Source: Setoptus koraiensis (taxonomy: Eukaryota; Arthropoda). Taken from it: a DNA stretch of 64,000 nucleotides. Both the position numbers and the translations under genes were made by a program. The stretch covers positions 4,464,001-4,528,000 of the forward strand of contig CM106586.1 of NCBI GenBank assembly GCA_048013815.1. Reading direction: 5' to 3'. Below, piece by piece: positions 13,105 through 24,700 of the stretch; position 1 is the stretch's first letter, and the number at the start of each line of letters is the position of its first letter. The notes under the pieces were generated by a model. It was not told the origin of the DNA, searched no databases, and worked only from the letters and a program-made list of their open reading frames with translations.

Positions 13105-13106
13105 GC
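12925..13106. repeat. two adjacent TTG/CTG microsatellites
   Basis: An interrupted run at 12925-12988 and an almost pure TTG run at 13031-13106, separated by about 40 bp of unique sequence. A third CAG/TTG run lies at 13337-13376. Confidence 0.9.
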
Positions 13107-13670
13107 GATATTAGCGCGCACCAGTCCAATGGTCACCTTTGGCACCTACTGCCGCCAGCTGAGAGCCGAATTTGAGCTCGCAAACTCGACATTCTCGTCC
13201 GACAAAACGCAGCGCTAACTGTTTTGAATTAAAATTAAGGAGCTGCCTCGCGCGAGCTCAACCCGGGCCGGCTTGTCAGGCGGAAATTCATCACACAGCT
13301 GACAGTGTGGAATGTTCAGCAGCAGCGAGGGGACCTGTTGTTGTTGTTGCTGTTGTTGTTGCTGTTGCTGCTGCTTCGGCATGAAGGGCCAATTTGACAA
13401 CACCGACCGCTGGCCACGGACGCAGCAGCCATTCCAACGACATGCCATGGGTGCCCGTTGGGTCATTTGACAGACCAGGAATGCGGCGCTGTGCGTCTCA
13501 TTAGCATAACTGAGACTCGTTTGTTGCCTCAATGTGTTCATCAGGATCAATCAACATCGACACGATGCCAGTGCAAGCACACTGATTTGCAAGCGGATAC
13601 GAAAAAGAGAGAGAGAGAAAAAATCAAAATCAACTCTCGCTATTGATCGCTATTGACCGGTATTCACGAG

Positions 13671-13721
13671 ACAGCTGATTGCAAATGTGTCATTTGACAT
13701 ATGTCATTTGCAATCAGCTGT
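13671..13721. repeat. perfect 17-bp inverted repeat, 17-nt loop
   Basis: ACAGCTGATTGCAAATG (13671-13687) is exactly reverse-complemented at 13705-13721. Each arm carries a CAGCTG E-box and a TTGCAAAT octamer-like core. The loop contains a further TGTCATTTGACA palindrome. A second AATCAGCTGA follows at about 13727. Confidence 0.75.
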
Positions 13722-14439
13722 CCTCTAATCAGCTGACTGTCTGTGATTGCGACGTGCAGTGCACTGGCCAAACAATTGATTGCACGAGCGTTGTCTCGCC
13801 GATGACAAATGGTCACCGCTTGACCAATGCACACAGCCAATGCCAGCAATAGAATGGAAGGTGCTGCAAGGAATGTTTGTGTGTGTTGATTATTATTTAA
13901 TACTACAGTTGGCATAATTTGCATAAATTAATCATCTCTCCATTGTCAGTGATATCTGCTCAATGTATCAAGTTGGAATGTTCGCCCGCAAGCTTGTCTT
14001 GTTTGCCACCACGGCATGGCACATTGCGCGTATAAATCACATTGCGTGTGTTCTCTGTTGTTGCTGTTGTTACCTGTGCCTACCTGCGCTTACCTGTCTG
14101 GTCAGTTGTTAACTGTTGGCCGAAGCTAATGGTTTGTTGATGATGATCAAATGAACGTTGAATCATCATCATCAAAACAACTGATGTGACTTTGTGGGTG
14201 TGTTGTTGCCAACAGTAACACTAGCTTGTGTTAGCGATGGTAACACTAACACATCATTCAGGCAACAATAAAAAGAACACAGCGAGAGAGGAATTTTGTA
14301 AAGAAAAGAAAGAATTGCGAGAATCATTTTTGCCGATGAAATTCTAATGAAAATTCTTTTTAACCGTGCCCAATGCAACAACTTGCTGGACTTGCTGGCA
14401 GTGGCAATGGTAGCAGTGCTAGCCGATGGTAGTAACAGG

Positions 14440-14739
14440 TTACCGAGTGCCACCATATGGCACTTGGGATGGTCGGCGCGCGACCAAAAGCATTGCAGCA
14501 GCGGCATTATTATTCAGCTGATTCATTTGTTGTTGCGCAAGAATTCCTTCGTTCGAATTCCATCCCTCGAACGCTTCTTCGAATGCCTCGTTGGCTGCCG
14601 ATGCCGCCGCTGCTGCTGCTGCCGCTGTAACAACAGCAGCGGCGGCGAGTGACGCCGACCAGCAGATCAGGTAGCCATAGAGCGAGAACACAATGAGAAT
14701 GGGCAAGAAGAATCGGTCGGAATTCCAGTGAGTCGTCAT
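14440..14739 (-). CDS. possible first coding exon of a secreted protein
   Basis: A frame of 99 codons beginning with ATG at 14739. Residues 1-33 look like a signal peptide or signal anchor (SDRFFLPILIVFSLYGYLIC, then a poly-Ala run). An acidic, Asn/Gln-rich segment follows (EAFEEAFEGWNSNEGI, QQQMNQLNNN). The end, ARRPSQVPYGGTR then stop, overlaps a possible donor (CTCG|GTAACC), so the frame may continue after an intron. There is no homologue I recognise. It stands out because most frames in this stretch are pure triplet-repeat artefacts, but the Ala and Gln runs are low-complexity, so it may be spurious. Confidence 0.3.
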   Translation of the reverse strand: MTTHWNSDRFFLPILIVFSLYGYLICWSASLAAAAVVTAAAAAAAASAANEAFEEAFEGWNSNEGILAQQQMNQLNNNAAAAMLLVARRPSQVPYGGTR

Positions 14740-15741
14740 CTTTTATTGTGCTCGAATCGATTGGACGCGTTGCATTCGTCGCCGCCGTCGCCAATTCCGT
14801 TCCATTTGGCCTGAGTTGGTCGCGGCAGATCGAGCCGGCCGGACTTTCGATCGGCGCAACCGAGCAATAGATCATCATTTAATAATGGGTCGTTTATTGA
14901 ACAGCGGCAACAATTAGCGCCAGTTAGCAGTGAAGCACGTAAGCTGCCGGCCAACAGCGGTCAGCATGATCCAGCCACAATGACCACCTAAACACCCGAT
15001 TCAGTCGGGCGACTGGTGAGCTGTGTGTGTGTGTAGCACAGGTGAGCTTGGTTTTTGTTATTAAGTAGAATACACAGTAAAGTACAGGTAGTCAGTCATT
15101 GTTAAATGCGCATTCTCGGCGCGTCTAGTGTGCACAGCTTGGCACATTGTTGTCATGATGTAACAACAATGATGATCTATCATTTGTGTGCCAGTCTCAT
15201 TATCGCTATTCATTATGTCATTGGTGGGCATTCCTTGGGCACAAACGTCACTGGACATGAGCTGGACACAAGGTATGAAAATGAGCAGCACACTCTCTTT
15301 GCTACACACGGTATAGAGTTGAACGAACAGCAACAAAATCAATTCTCGGTGTGTGTGTGTCGAAACAATTGATTCGAGCCGACATTGCAGCGAATGGAAC
15401 GGCACACAAAACGGCCAAGAAAGTTGATAGTTGTGTGATTGTTGGTGCCACTTGAGGCGCACACAATGACGGCCAGACAAATGATAACTCTCTGTCGGTC
15501 GCTTCGAATCAATCGACTTACCTGGCCAAAAGGTGCTTGTGAGTGTGCTGCAAAAGGGTGTGTGTGACGCAACAACAGCAACAACAGCAACAACAGCACA
15601 CAACCAGCAACAAGAAGCATACAAGCGACAAGAAAAGAATTGCTTGCGATCATGCCATCAACATGCTCATTAAGCATATAGGATGGAACGGATATAGGAC
15701 AAAGTGTTTAGCTGACCGGTTGTCACAAGTTACCTGTTGCA

Positions 15742-15767
15742 CAGGTGAGCACAGGTGAGCACAGGTG
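15742..15767. promoter_or_regulatory. three CAGGTG E-boxes at 10-bp pitch
   Basis: CAGGTG starts at 15742, 15752 and 15762, so all three face the same side of the DNA helix. A TACCTG lies just upstream at 15731. The 10-bp unit ACAGGTGAGC is also a short tandem repeat and looks like a 5' splice site, so function is uncertain. Confidence 0.35.
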
Positions 15768-15926
15768 AGCACGGCGCCGGGCAGTGTGTTGGAGGAGGAC
15801 AAAGGCGACAGTGCGACAAAGGAGCCGGCACAAACACGAAACAAACAATCGTCGTCTTTGCACGGCAACTCACTAGCTTGGCGCCGACTGCAGCGACCAC
15901 CACAGTGGTGCCCATCGACACTCACC

Positions 15927-16022
15927 TGCGTCTTGTTGCGCAACTAACGCTGCGTCTTGTTGCGCAACTAACGCTGCGTCTTGTTGCGCAACTAACGCTG
16001 CGTCTTGTTGCGCAACTAACGC
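15927..16022. repeat. 24-bp minisatellite, 4 perfect copies
   Basis: Unit TGCGTCTTGTTGCGCAACTA plus ACGC. The GTTGCGCAAC core is itself a 10-bp palindrome, so each unit can fold. Confidence 0.9.
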
Positions 16023-16987
16023 GCTAACAACAACAAGCAGCTGACCACTTGTTGTTGTTGTTGTTACAGACGCCGGGGGTTGTTCAGCGCCGATACTGTT
16101 GGCGATATTGGCGCGTTAGCTTGCAGCCAGAGATGCGCTGGTCGCAATGTCGTGATATATCGCCGACTTGTTTGTTTGCGAGCAGCGGTGTGTTCTGGCG
16201 GGAAACAGTCCGGTGTGCAGATTAGAGATTGGCTCAATAATCAAATCAAACAATCGATCAAACAATGGCTCGCCGCTACACTGCGAATAAGTTATATATA
16301 CAGTTGCGAAGTGCTCGCAAAAGATGGCGGCCGAGATAATGAAATCACTGGCAAATTTGTGCAATTTGGCAGCTTCGCTCGTCGGCCACAATGGTCGCAT
16401 TTGGACAACGCTTGGGCGCTGAGATCGCTATCGGTCAGTGCGCCATACATCACGACAATTACCACGAGTGAACTATCTGGATCATGCCAGTGGCGTAATG
16501 ATGGTTTGTTTTGGCCATGCCAGCCCGACAATAATACATGTATGTGAGGGCAATGAGATAGAGCGGCCAGCCAAACAAGTGAGTTGCACTTGTATGGCTT
16601 TACAGTAAATTCGAGCACCAACAACAACAATTGCAACAATTTATCACATGCACTCGGCCAATTTGCCAATGGCTGCTGGCCCGGTCAGTTGGCTAAACGG
16701 CCGGCCGGCCAGTTGGCAGCTGAACTCAATTGATACTGCACCGATACTGTTTGGCGAATCGGTAAAGTGCGTGCGTTGCGCAATGTGCACCTCGCTGGCG
16801 CTGTTCGGCGTCTCGGCGTGATTTGTTCTCGTTTGGTGCAAGCGCACACTGAATGCACCACCAGTTGACTGACAATTGAATCGGCTAATTGAGTTGAGCT
16901 GAATCGGCCCACAACTAAGGGGGCGACACCGGCCAAATCCGATACGCAGATCACAATCGATTGTCGGCAGCGCTGTCTCCGCAGCGA

Positions 16988-17082
16988 GAAGCGATTCCGC
17001 TCGAGCGATTCCGCTCGAGCGATTCCAGTCGAGCGATTCCAGTCGAGCGATTCCAGTTGTGCGATTCCAGTTGTGCGATTCG
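16988..17082. repeat. 14-bp minisatellite, about 6 copies
   Basis: Unit GCGATTCCGCTCGA, changing stepwise to GCGATTCCAGTCGA and GCGATTCCAGTTGT, so copies near each end resemble their neighbours most. Confidence 0.85.
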
Positions 17083-17451
17083 AAAAAGAAAGCGTTCGCC
17101 ATGGAAAGTATCGGCGACCCGGCGTTGGCATGCGGGCCGACAGCGACATCGCAACGACGACACGGCAACGACGACACGGCAACAACGACACGGCAACAAC
17201 GACATCGCACTCTACGTGATGAGCTGGCCGGGTTGCGCAACGATCGCAGTCAGTGACAAAGGGCACTCCACTCAACAATGCAACTGTGAGCACCTCGCAC
17301 TTGATGTTTGTCGAAGCCCGTTGCGGGTCACAGACGAGTCGCTGGCCACAGTTGGTGCCGACTAACTGTAAACTGCAAACTCGACTCAGCTGTTGCTCAA
17401 CTGTCAAAATAATTGACACTAGCATGACATCTATTCATATAGGTACGAGAC

Positions 17452-17533
17452 TCTCGTAGTGAGACCTTCGCAGTAAGACTGTCGCAGTGAGACTGTCGCG
17501 GTGAGACTGTCGCGGTGAGACTGTCACTGTGAG
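17452..17533. repeat. 14-bp minisatellite, about 5 copies
   Basis: Units of AGTGAGACTGTCGC with one or two changes each. Confidence 0.85.
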
Positions 17534-17809
17534 AGGCTCCACTCAAGTGACCTGTTGCACAACACTCTGTTGTTGTGATACTGTAGCATTAGCATTTGTT
17601 TGCGTGCCGTTCGCTGCGAAAACAGGTGAATTGTTGTCATAACTCATATAACAGGTAATGTAACGTGATGTGATGTAACATGGGCCGATGGAGTGGTTGC
17701 ACTGGATGGCCCATCATCGAGTAGTGGTCATCGATGGAGACCACTCTGGAGATCGATGGAGACGCCGACGCCATCTGGCGGCGCGCAAAACAAAAGAAGC
17801 TCGGCATTA

Positions 17810-17845
17810 TTCAACTATTATTATACGTGTATAATAATAGTTGAA
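17810..17845. repeat. perfect 17-bp inverted repeat, 2-nt centre
   Basis: TTCAACTATTATTATAC is followed by GT and then its exact reverse complement. The 36-bp near-palindrome is AT-rich and could extrude as a cruciform. It is followed by a second small palindrome, AGTTTGGCAAACT. Confidence 0.8.
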
Positions 17846-18535
17846 AGTTTGGCAAACTCTTGAAAGTTCAACTAGCTGTTAGAACAATGTAGTGGCCGAC
17901 ATATCTTACTTGTGTATATCTTTATGTTTATATATTACGGACAACAAGTCTGACAAGTGGTTGTCGGTGATACGACTGGCCGGCCGGCTGGACAAAGCGA
18001 ATTGTCGGACACGGCGTGGTTGTGTGTGTGATCGTGCCGAGTGAAACAAATATAAATAATCGTTGTTTGTGTCAGTGTTTATTTGGATACAAACAAGTAA
18101 TAAACATTGAACACAAGATGATATACATTTAATTTGTTGCGTTTGTTGTATCAGCACTCCCTGGCAAACTGACAATGGGGCCACCCAAGCGCACGACACA
18201 CAACCAACACGGACAGGGCCAAGCAAAAAGCGAACAGATAAAATGTGCGCTTGTCATGAATGGCTGTAAATTTGTAAACTATAAACGTATAAAGTTACTA
18301 TGACAACAAGACACACACATTTGCATACCATTTGGCAGTGGACACACGACCGGTTGGCATTGTGGATCGAGCATGGTGTGATAGGCGAGCTGATCGCCCA
18401 TCAAAAACAAATTGATTTACAATTGACAACAATCGCCTTGCTGCAATCTAGTGGCCGGTCTAGTGGCCAGTGTGATGCGCTCGACACGCATGCGAGCTGT
18501 CAAAAGTGTGAGGCTGGCATTTGCATAAGTAGTCG

Positions 18536-18596
18536 CTGTTGTTGTTGCTGCTGCTGCTGTTGTTGTTGCTGCTGTTGTTGCTGCTGTTGTTGCTGC
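18536..18596. repeat. (CTG/TTG)n microsatellite
   Basis: About 20 CTG and TTG triplets, poly-Gln on the minus strand, with no flanking coding evidence. Confidence 0.9.
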
Positions 18597-19474
18597 CGGA
18601 CAACAAGTAACACGTTGAGTAATAAGTGATCAAATGAGGCCTTTGCTGGCCGCAATTCACTCATAACCCAATGTGATGCCGTGACCAATTGTTGGCGCGC
18701 GCCGCCGGCCGGCAATCGCGACAACCACGGCCAAGCCACACCCGACACCATGGCCGGCTGGAACAATCCGACGGGAGGCCGCTCACAACTCATGTAAATG
18801 CACACACAATCGCCAATTGAAACATGAGCTTGCGGCGCCTCCTCTCGGCCATATAAAACAGGGCGTTGGCCGCACTGTTTTAGATGGCTGGCTCACACTT
18901 ACGCAACAATCGACAGGTGATATTGGTTGCTGTTAGTCACGCTGCTCTTCATTCGTTTGCTGTCGGCCTGACGGGCCCTACTGACAACAGCGACACACAA
19001 CGGCCAAAAAGCGGCCCACAAACGCAGCAAGTGACTGAAACAAAAACAAAACAAAATCATTCATAAAAATATACGATACACAACGGATCGGAGAACCGGC
19101 CGGCACAACCGCGCCGGCCGAAACAAAACGGCCCGAATGATCCGGTCAGTCGGTCGGAATTATACACGTGCCTCGGTCGTGATGTGATACAACTGTGCGG
19201 CTTGTATTTGCATGACTAGGCGCCAAAATGTTGCCCGAACCGCCAACTTATCGACCCACAAAGAGATAACATCTCCGTGCTTCACGTTTTGCTTGGCAAA
19301 CGTTTATTGTCGGGCGTGAACATGATGAATTGAATTAGAGATAGAGCGGATATTTATATTTATCTATCTCTCTCTTTCTCTCACTGGCAGCGTTCGTGCA
19401 AACAATCCGAGCCAGCTGCTTGCATTCTTCTTCTGGGTACATAGCATATAATTGCTACTGCCAACAAACAATTT

Positions 19475-20920
19475 CTAATTCATCCGCAAACACCAACGAC
19501 AACAACAGCAACAACAACGGCGGCACAAAGTCACATAGTGATCATCAATTGACACTGGCTGGCACCTAAATTTGGCTAAAATTGCCCCTTTAATTGCCGC
19601 TTCAAAACTACCTGGCAAAAGGCTATAAATGAAGCCATAAGTGTCGGTCAACAGAGCGCTGAAACAGTAGAGACGAGATGAAGCCATTAGATTAGATGAG
19701 CGCGAGATTTAGGTTCCAGCACGGGCATATTTGACCAGCGAACACATTAAATTGCAACCCAAATGCCAAATGTTGACGCGCCAGAGACCAAAACAAACCT
19801 CAGTGATACATCAGACGAGACTAATTGCTTTGCATCGGGCAACCCTCTGCTCGCCACCAACTAATTTGTTGTCATCATTTTACTCTTGGCGCTCTTATCT
19901 CAATCATCGGCCCATCCGATTCATCAAACGCCAACATCCAACAATGTCCACTTGACCTCTGGCCCTCTCTGCTGGTTGGACCATGATTGCAACTGGGAGG
20001 ATCATGCAGAATTACACTGCGCCTTTGGAGATAAATACAGCTCTCAGTTGATTATTGCTAGCCGTACTGTTCCAATATCGAACATCCGCTGCATCCGAGT
20101 GAGAAGGGAAGAGCACTGAATGAGATGGATATAATTGTTGAGAGAAGCCGTGCAAGGTTGCTTTATCTCGAGTATCGCTGCAATTAGGGTCTAGGGTGCT
20201 GGTGAGAGGTTGAAAACTTAAGCGCCTCATCACCCGTTTACCGTTGTCGATTGATATTATTGTGAATAGTAGCCCGAATAACAATACGGACAAACATTAA
20301 TGTTCGTCTCAAACGCGACCGGCCATTGGGATAGTTGCAAGTGACCCAATGAAAAGTGATTACAATATCACCAATGACTGATTGAAAATAAAAAAAACAA
20401 ATGATAATAAATTTAATCTAACATCTGCCAGCGGTTGCAAAGATATTAAACTACAGCCCCTGCTTCTTTTATTCGACGTTTGGTCACACACGAATTGTGG
20501 TCGCAGGGCGCTTCCTTCTCTCAATTTATTCTCTACCTTTTTATTTTCCGTCATTTATCGATGAATCGAGACGTCGGTTACACTTACAAGACCGTTTTAT
20601 CCGTTCTCCTCCGAAACTCTTCCGCTTTCATTTGCTTGGATAATCTCATACACTTGAGACAATTCAATGGGAATGAAATTATCCTATATAAATGCGTCTC
20701 TCGACGATCTATTGAACGATACCAAGAACGTGCCTCCATGACAAGACTAGGGCTCCAGAGGCTCCGAAAGAAAAAACGGAAAAAGCCGCCTATCGGACAA
20801 ATGAGAAACTGAAAGATAACGAAATAGGTATGGATGAGTTTAGGCGACTTTCGAGGACTGTGATAATGCAAATCAATGACTTCAAACGTTCTAGCTACTA
20901 CCCGACAGACTATAAAAGTG
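19475..20920. other. compositional island, no secure gene
   Basis: From about 19.5 to 22.3 kb the DNA lacks the triplet runs and GC-rich minisatellites of its flanks and looks more like gene DNA. A minus frame at 19475-19687 starts with ATG and a plausible N-terminus (MASSRLYCFSALLTD) but runs into Cys-rich repeat sequence. A plus frame over about 19960-20119 contains GPLCWLDHDC, faintly like the GPxxxxNHDC core of SET methyltransferases. Neither is enough to call a gene. Decayed gene or transposon fragments are likely. Confidence 0.35.
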
Positions 20921-21475
20921 TAGTGGGTGTCTTTTTTAAAATCGAGTAACTTTTTCTTAAATAACTTCCGATCCCCACGGCAGGGGGCGCTGTAGCGAAA
21001 TTTTATTTTGTGACCCAAAGTTAATCGGTTGACAATGATTTCATCATCATAGGTTGCGAAATAGACTCGTAACATGACTAAATGGAGATTTTCTGGCGTA
21101 AAAACTTGCTTTAAAACTGATTCTCGTGCAGAAATCCAGCAAAACTTGGTATTTTCTCAGTCAAGGGATTGAGGCAAGGAGATCGTAGGTCGGGAAGGTT
21201 CTGTTGATTTGCTACTCCCCAGTTCTGCCCCACTCTCCTAAATATCCAGAAAAATAAAGAAAAATAACAACTGACGTTCGTAACCTCTCTACGATCTAAA
21301 TAGTCCACGGCTAATGGAAATGAGTCCAAACTCATCTCGGCGCGTAATGACAGTATCCTTGCCAACCGATTACCATTGACTTATATTCCTCGAAAAAAAG
21401 TTTGAACGCCCCCTACCGTGGGGATCGGAAGTTATTTAAGAAAAATGTACTCTGTTTTTAAAAAGACACCCAGTA
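20921..21475. mobile_element. non-autonomous DNA transposon (MITE-like) with ~75-bp inverted ends
   Basis: The left end (from GTGGGTGTC at 20923) and the reverse complement of the right end (CTGGGTGTC ending at 21473) align for about 75 bp. They include a 30-bp identical block with the core AAATAACTTCCGATCCCCAC. Weaker similarity extends inward around ATCGGTTG. The element is about 551 bp, flanked by TA on both sides, which fits the TA target preference of Tc1/mariner-type elements. The inside holds no transposase-like frame, so it would depend on a transposase elsewhere. The family is not determined. Confidence 0.7.
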
Positions 21476-21564
21476 TACTATCACCGAGCATTTATAAACA
21501 ACGCCTATTCAACTGAAACATCCTATTCTCTTACAGTGTCACAATCTCATTAATCTAACCACTA

Positions 21565-22235
21565 ATTGAGTGAATATTCTCGATTTCCGTACAATGAACT
21601 CGATCAGATTGTCACAACACTTGTCAGAGTGGGTTTCGAATCATTGTTCGTTGGATGTGTGTTTATTGTAAATCTGACAAGGTGGAACTCCAGAGTGTCA
21701 GCATTATCCAAACTGACAGCTTTTGGACGTTGCCGAAATTAAAGGTGAGGAGCACTTTGATAGCGCCTAATAGCCGATAGCTAACCGATGCCTTTATACA
21801 GTGATTATCCAGTGCCAAATTATAAATCTGAATTTGCCAATCAAGACTCGGCCGATTTCGATGACACTTTTATTGCATCAATTATCATCGGCCTCTAAAT
21901 CAAATGAACACTTTCACCTTTCGTACCCTTTTCCCGTTGAAGCACTTGAAGCCCCGATTGAGTGTCGATTGGAGTGTGTCACGACGAAACATTCCAATGG
22001 AAGTGTTTATCTCAAACTGGAGCGAGCATTTCAACGCGTTATCGATCGCGATCAAATTAGCAGCTCCACTAATTCTTGTCCTCAACCGGACTTTTTCTGT
22101 GTAATAATAGCGCCCAGTGCATTTATTCTGTTGCACCAAAAGCCCGTGTTAGAAATTAAAGGTCAGAGAGACCCTAAAGCCCGCTTATCAACCTTTGCGG
22201 CCGCTAACTTGTCCGATATTTTTAGCGATAGCTGA
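21565..22235 (+). other. possible coding remnant, two frames around a small intron-like gap
   Basis: A 61-codon frame (about 21565-21747, containing PYNELDQIVTTLVRVGF) is followed by AAG|GTGAGG and then, after TTTATACAG, by a frame of about 140 codons. That frame contains EALEAPIECRLECVTTKH and LERAFQRVIDRDQ and ends ANLSDIFSDS at 22235. Neither matches a family I know, and joining them at the obvious splice sites does not keep one frame open. This may be a decayed gene or a real gene with different exon limits. Confidence 0.25.
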
Positions 22236-22544
22236 TGTAAGCTATTAAGCGAAGGGCCAAATTGGTTAGTTTTCTTTCTGGGGGATATCGTCATGATTGA
22301 TTCCAGCGCGTTTGTGTTGTATGGGCGCTGTAAATTGTATGCTCGGCTATTTTTTGTCGTACATTGGCTCTGTATAATTCAGCATGGCAAGCATGTCATT
22401 AATTCTCTGGAAACAAACAAAACGACACAACATCGTTAGTGATAGAGATTAGAGCCGTCACGCCGGCATATAGCGATTGCCCGCTTGACAATCCTGACCA
22501 ATTCACCACCGATTAAGTTGTACGGGCAGTTATGTTGCCGTTTC

Positions 22545-22603
22545 GTCGCCAGCTCGCCAGCTCGCCAGCTCGCCAACTCGCCAGCTCGCCAACTCGTCAA
22601 TTA
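22545..22603. repeat. 10-bp minisatellite
   Basis: CAGCTCGCCA repeated about five times, with CAACTCGCCA variants. Confidence 0.75.
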
Positions 22604-23959
22604 TAAATCGATCTAGGACAATCCCGGGTGCCAGCACAGGTGATAGGCGCTGGTCTCGAATAACGGCAAGCTAGAGGCGAGTTGAGGCGCCACGCAGCGG
22701 GAGTGTGTATGTATGCGAGCGACACGGATTGAGGCTACAATTTTTCTAGAAGGACCACAACGACGTCTGCCACTAAATGGCTCGCAGAGAACAGAGAAAG
22801 AATAGATAATTTCCTGAAATTGGAGGCACCTCGGGCATCACGTTAGCGCTACATCACACAACATTTTGTGTGCTGACTACAACTCTGAGAATGGCCTTTT
22901 GGCTACGTCTAGAGACGGCTGAATGAGCAGGCATTGACAACAATGAACGGTCTTGGTCACTGGCCAGGTGATTAGGTGAGCGAGTTGCGCCATCGCTGAT
23001 TGTTTGTTCGTGCTCGTGCTCGCGCTCGATAAGATTGTCCATATTGTCTAAATATTGAACTTTCATCAAATCTTGTCAGCATTGCGTTATTAGTGATGGC
23101 CAAAGCCCATGGCTGAGGTGGTTAATATAGACCAAGAGGGCGCCAGGGGGCCAAGGGGCCAAGGGGAATGTGTGTATTTATATGTGCATGTGTTTATTAT
23201 ATTAGGCTGGTGCGGACGTGTCGTGTGGTGTTGCTGATTGTGTCAGTTGTGATCAGATATAACACGTTGGTGACAAGTTGTTATTTGTCCGTCGATGTCA
23301 TGTCAACTGACCAATCGCATTGGGCCCACACACGACAGCCGACAGCCGATAAACAACAGCCGACAGACGACAGATTGGAGAGTTTCGTCTGAAACGCCAT
23401 GAAATATCCACCTAACCTTACATATGGTTGACTGCGTGGGTCGGCCGACGCAACAGCCAAGAGGTTTTGTGTTTTGGGGCCACAAACAACAAGCACACTG
23501 TTTGTGTTGGTTGTAGCTTCAGCTCGCTGTCAGCCTCGGCTTGCTTACAGCGCGAAATATCTGGGAAACAATACGAGCAACGTTACAACGTTACGTGTCT
23601 ATTAATACCAGCCAAAGTAGACTGTCTATATGCATATACATCTGCCACCGGCGTCTATTATGTAATTATCGCGCACCCACAAGTAACTGCAATTAACCAC
23701 AAGCAACCATTCAGCTGCCACAGTTTCGCCAGGCCACAAATTGATATTTTGTTGCCCGATTATAGTTGAATTATCAAAAGAGTTGCAACACAATACGGCA
23801 CGCTCATTATGTGGGGCCGCACAATGGCAGCGACTGTTTGCTTTCGCAAAAGCATAGATTCGGTAAGTTTGTTTCGTTGCTGCCTCGTCGCCGTTATCTC
23901 CGGCCCTCAATACAGTTTTAGAGCGTGCCAAGGTAATGATACCGCTGTTGTCATAGTCG

Positions 23960-23984
23960 TCGTCGTCGTTGTTGTTGTTGTTGC

Positions 23985-24030
<46 letters not shown>

Positions 24031-24068
24031 GCTGTTGTTGTTGCGTTGTTGTTGTTGCGTTGCTGCTG
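23960..24068. repeat. long (TTG)n microsatellite
   Basis: About 30 TTG triplets with CTG and GCG interruptions, preceded by GTC triplets. Confidence 0.9.
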
Positions 24069-24660
24069 CAAGCGCAAATCTTGCTGCGTGTAGGCGGCCT
24101 GCTTATTATGTAATAATATCCGAACGAGCCACTCATGTTGGCAAGATTGTTGCATGGCAAAGTGCGCAGCGCTCTCAGATATTAGCTACTGTTATGATGA
24201 TGATTAGTTGCCGCTAATACTGTTCGCTGTTGCTTCACCATATAATTAGCCGTCGCTTCTTTTGGCGGCTAACTGTTGGCGGCTAACTGTTGGCGGCACC
24301 GCACCTAAGCCTAAATTAGTGCTCGTCCCAGACGCTAGTGGCTCCACAATGCACTGACGGACAGGTGAATGGCGAACGGATATTGAGTAATCAGAGATTA
24401 CATTGCAGTATATTGCTACTGGGCCAGGTAAAGTGGCGCAATCAACTGCACCAGATGGCTCATGAATACACATTGGCGCTGGCAATTGCCTGATTGGCTT
24501 GCCCGATCGATATATAACTCTCGTGCTTATAACTCTCACTCTCTCTCTTCGCCTCTTTTGTTCCTCGTCCATTATCTCTCTGTGATCTGGCTAGTGGTAT
24601 ACCTGTCCGACAGATACGCAGTATACATAACGGTATATGACGCTCTCTATCATTATGATA

Positions 24661-24700
24661 GTATCATAGGGCTGTGTGTCATGCACAGTCTCTATGATAC
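24661..24700. repeat. 40-nt imperfect hairpin
   Basis: GTATCATAG pairs with CTATGATAC (9 bp). Inside it CTGTG pairs with CACAG, with short internal bulges and a 7-nt loop. Both strands could form it. It is shorter than a typical microRNA precursor. Confidence 0.45.

Larger units (their letters stand above)
1334..14439. other. gene-poor stretch with simple repeats and hairpins
   Basis: No open frame here looks like a protein: the many short frames are driven by TTG/CAA runs, Ser/Arg-rich GC-rich DNA or minisatellites. Contents worth naming are listed separately: minisatellites, CAA/TTG microsatellites, perfect inverted repeats and CACCTG clusters. Several perfect 5' splice-site look-alikes occur (AAG|GTGAGT near 2767, CAG|GTGAGT near 8600), so non-coding or UTR exons cannot be excluded. 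Confidence 0.6.
14740..19474. other. gene-poor stretch with minisatellites and hairpins
   Basis: No convincing coding frame on either strand. It holds the 15.9 kb, 17.0 kb and 17.45 kb minisatellites, a CAGGTG cluster at 15.74 kb, a perfect 36-bp hairpin at 17.81 kb and a CTG/TTG run at 18536-18596. Confidence 0.55.

Noticed and set aside
12920-13129. Poly-Gln, poly-Leu, poly-Cys and poly-Thr frames over triplet runs (also near 7.0, 23.97 and 25.6 kb)
   Set aside because: Open in every frame only because the triplet repeat has no stop; no unique coding flank.
14172-14507. Minus-strand frame overlapping the 14440-14739 candidate
   Set aside because: Different frame, no genuine signal peptide and a Leu/Ser-rich composition typical of shadow frames.
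15927-16022. Possible CRISPR-like or regularly spaced array
   Set aside because: Four contiguous 24-bp units with no spacers in a eukaryotic genome; an ordinary minisatellite.
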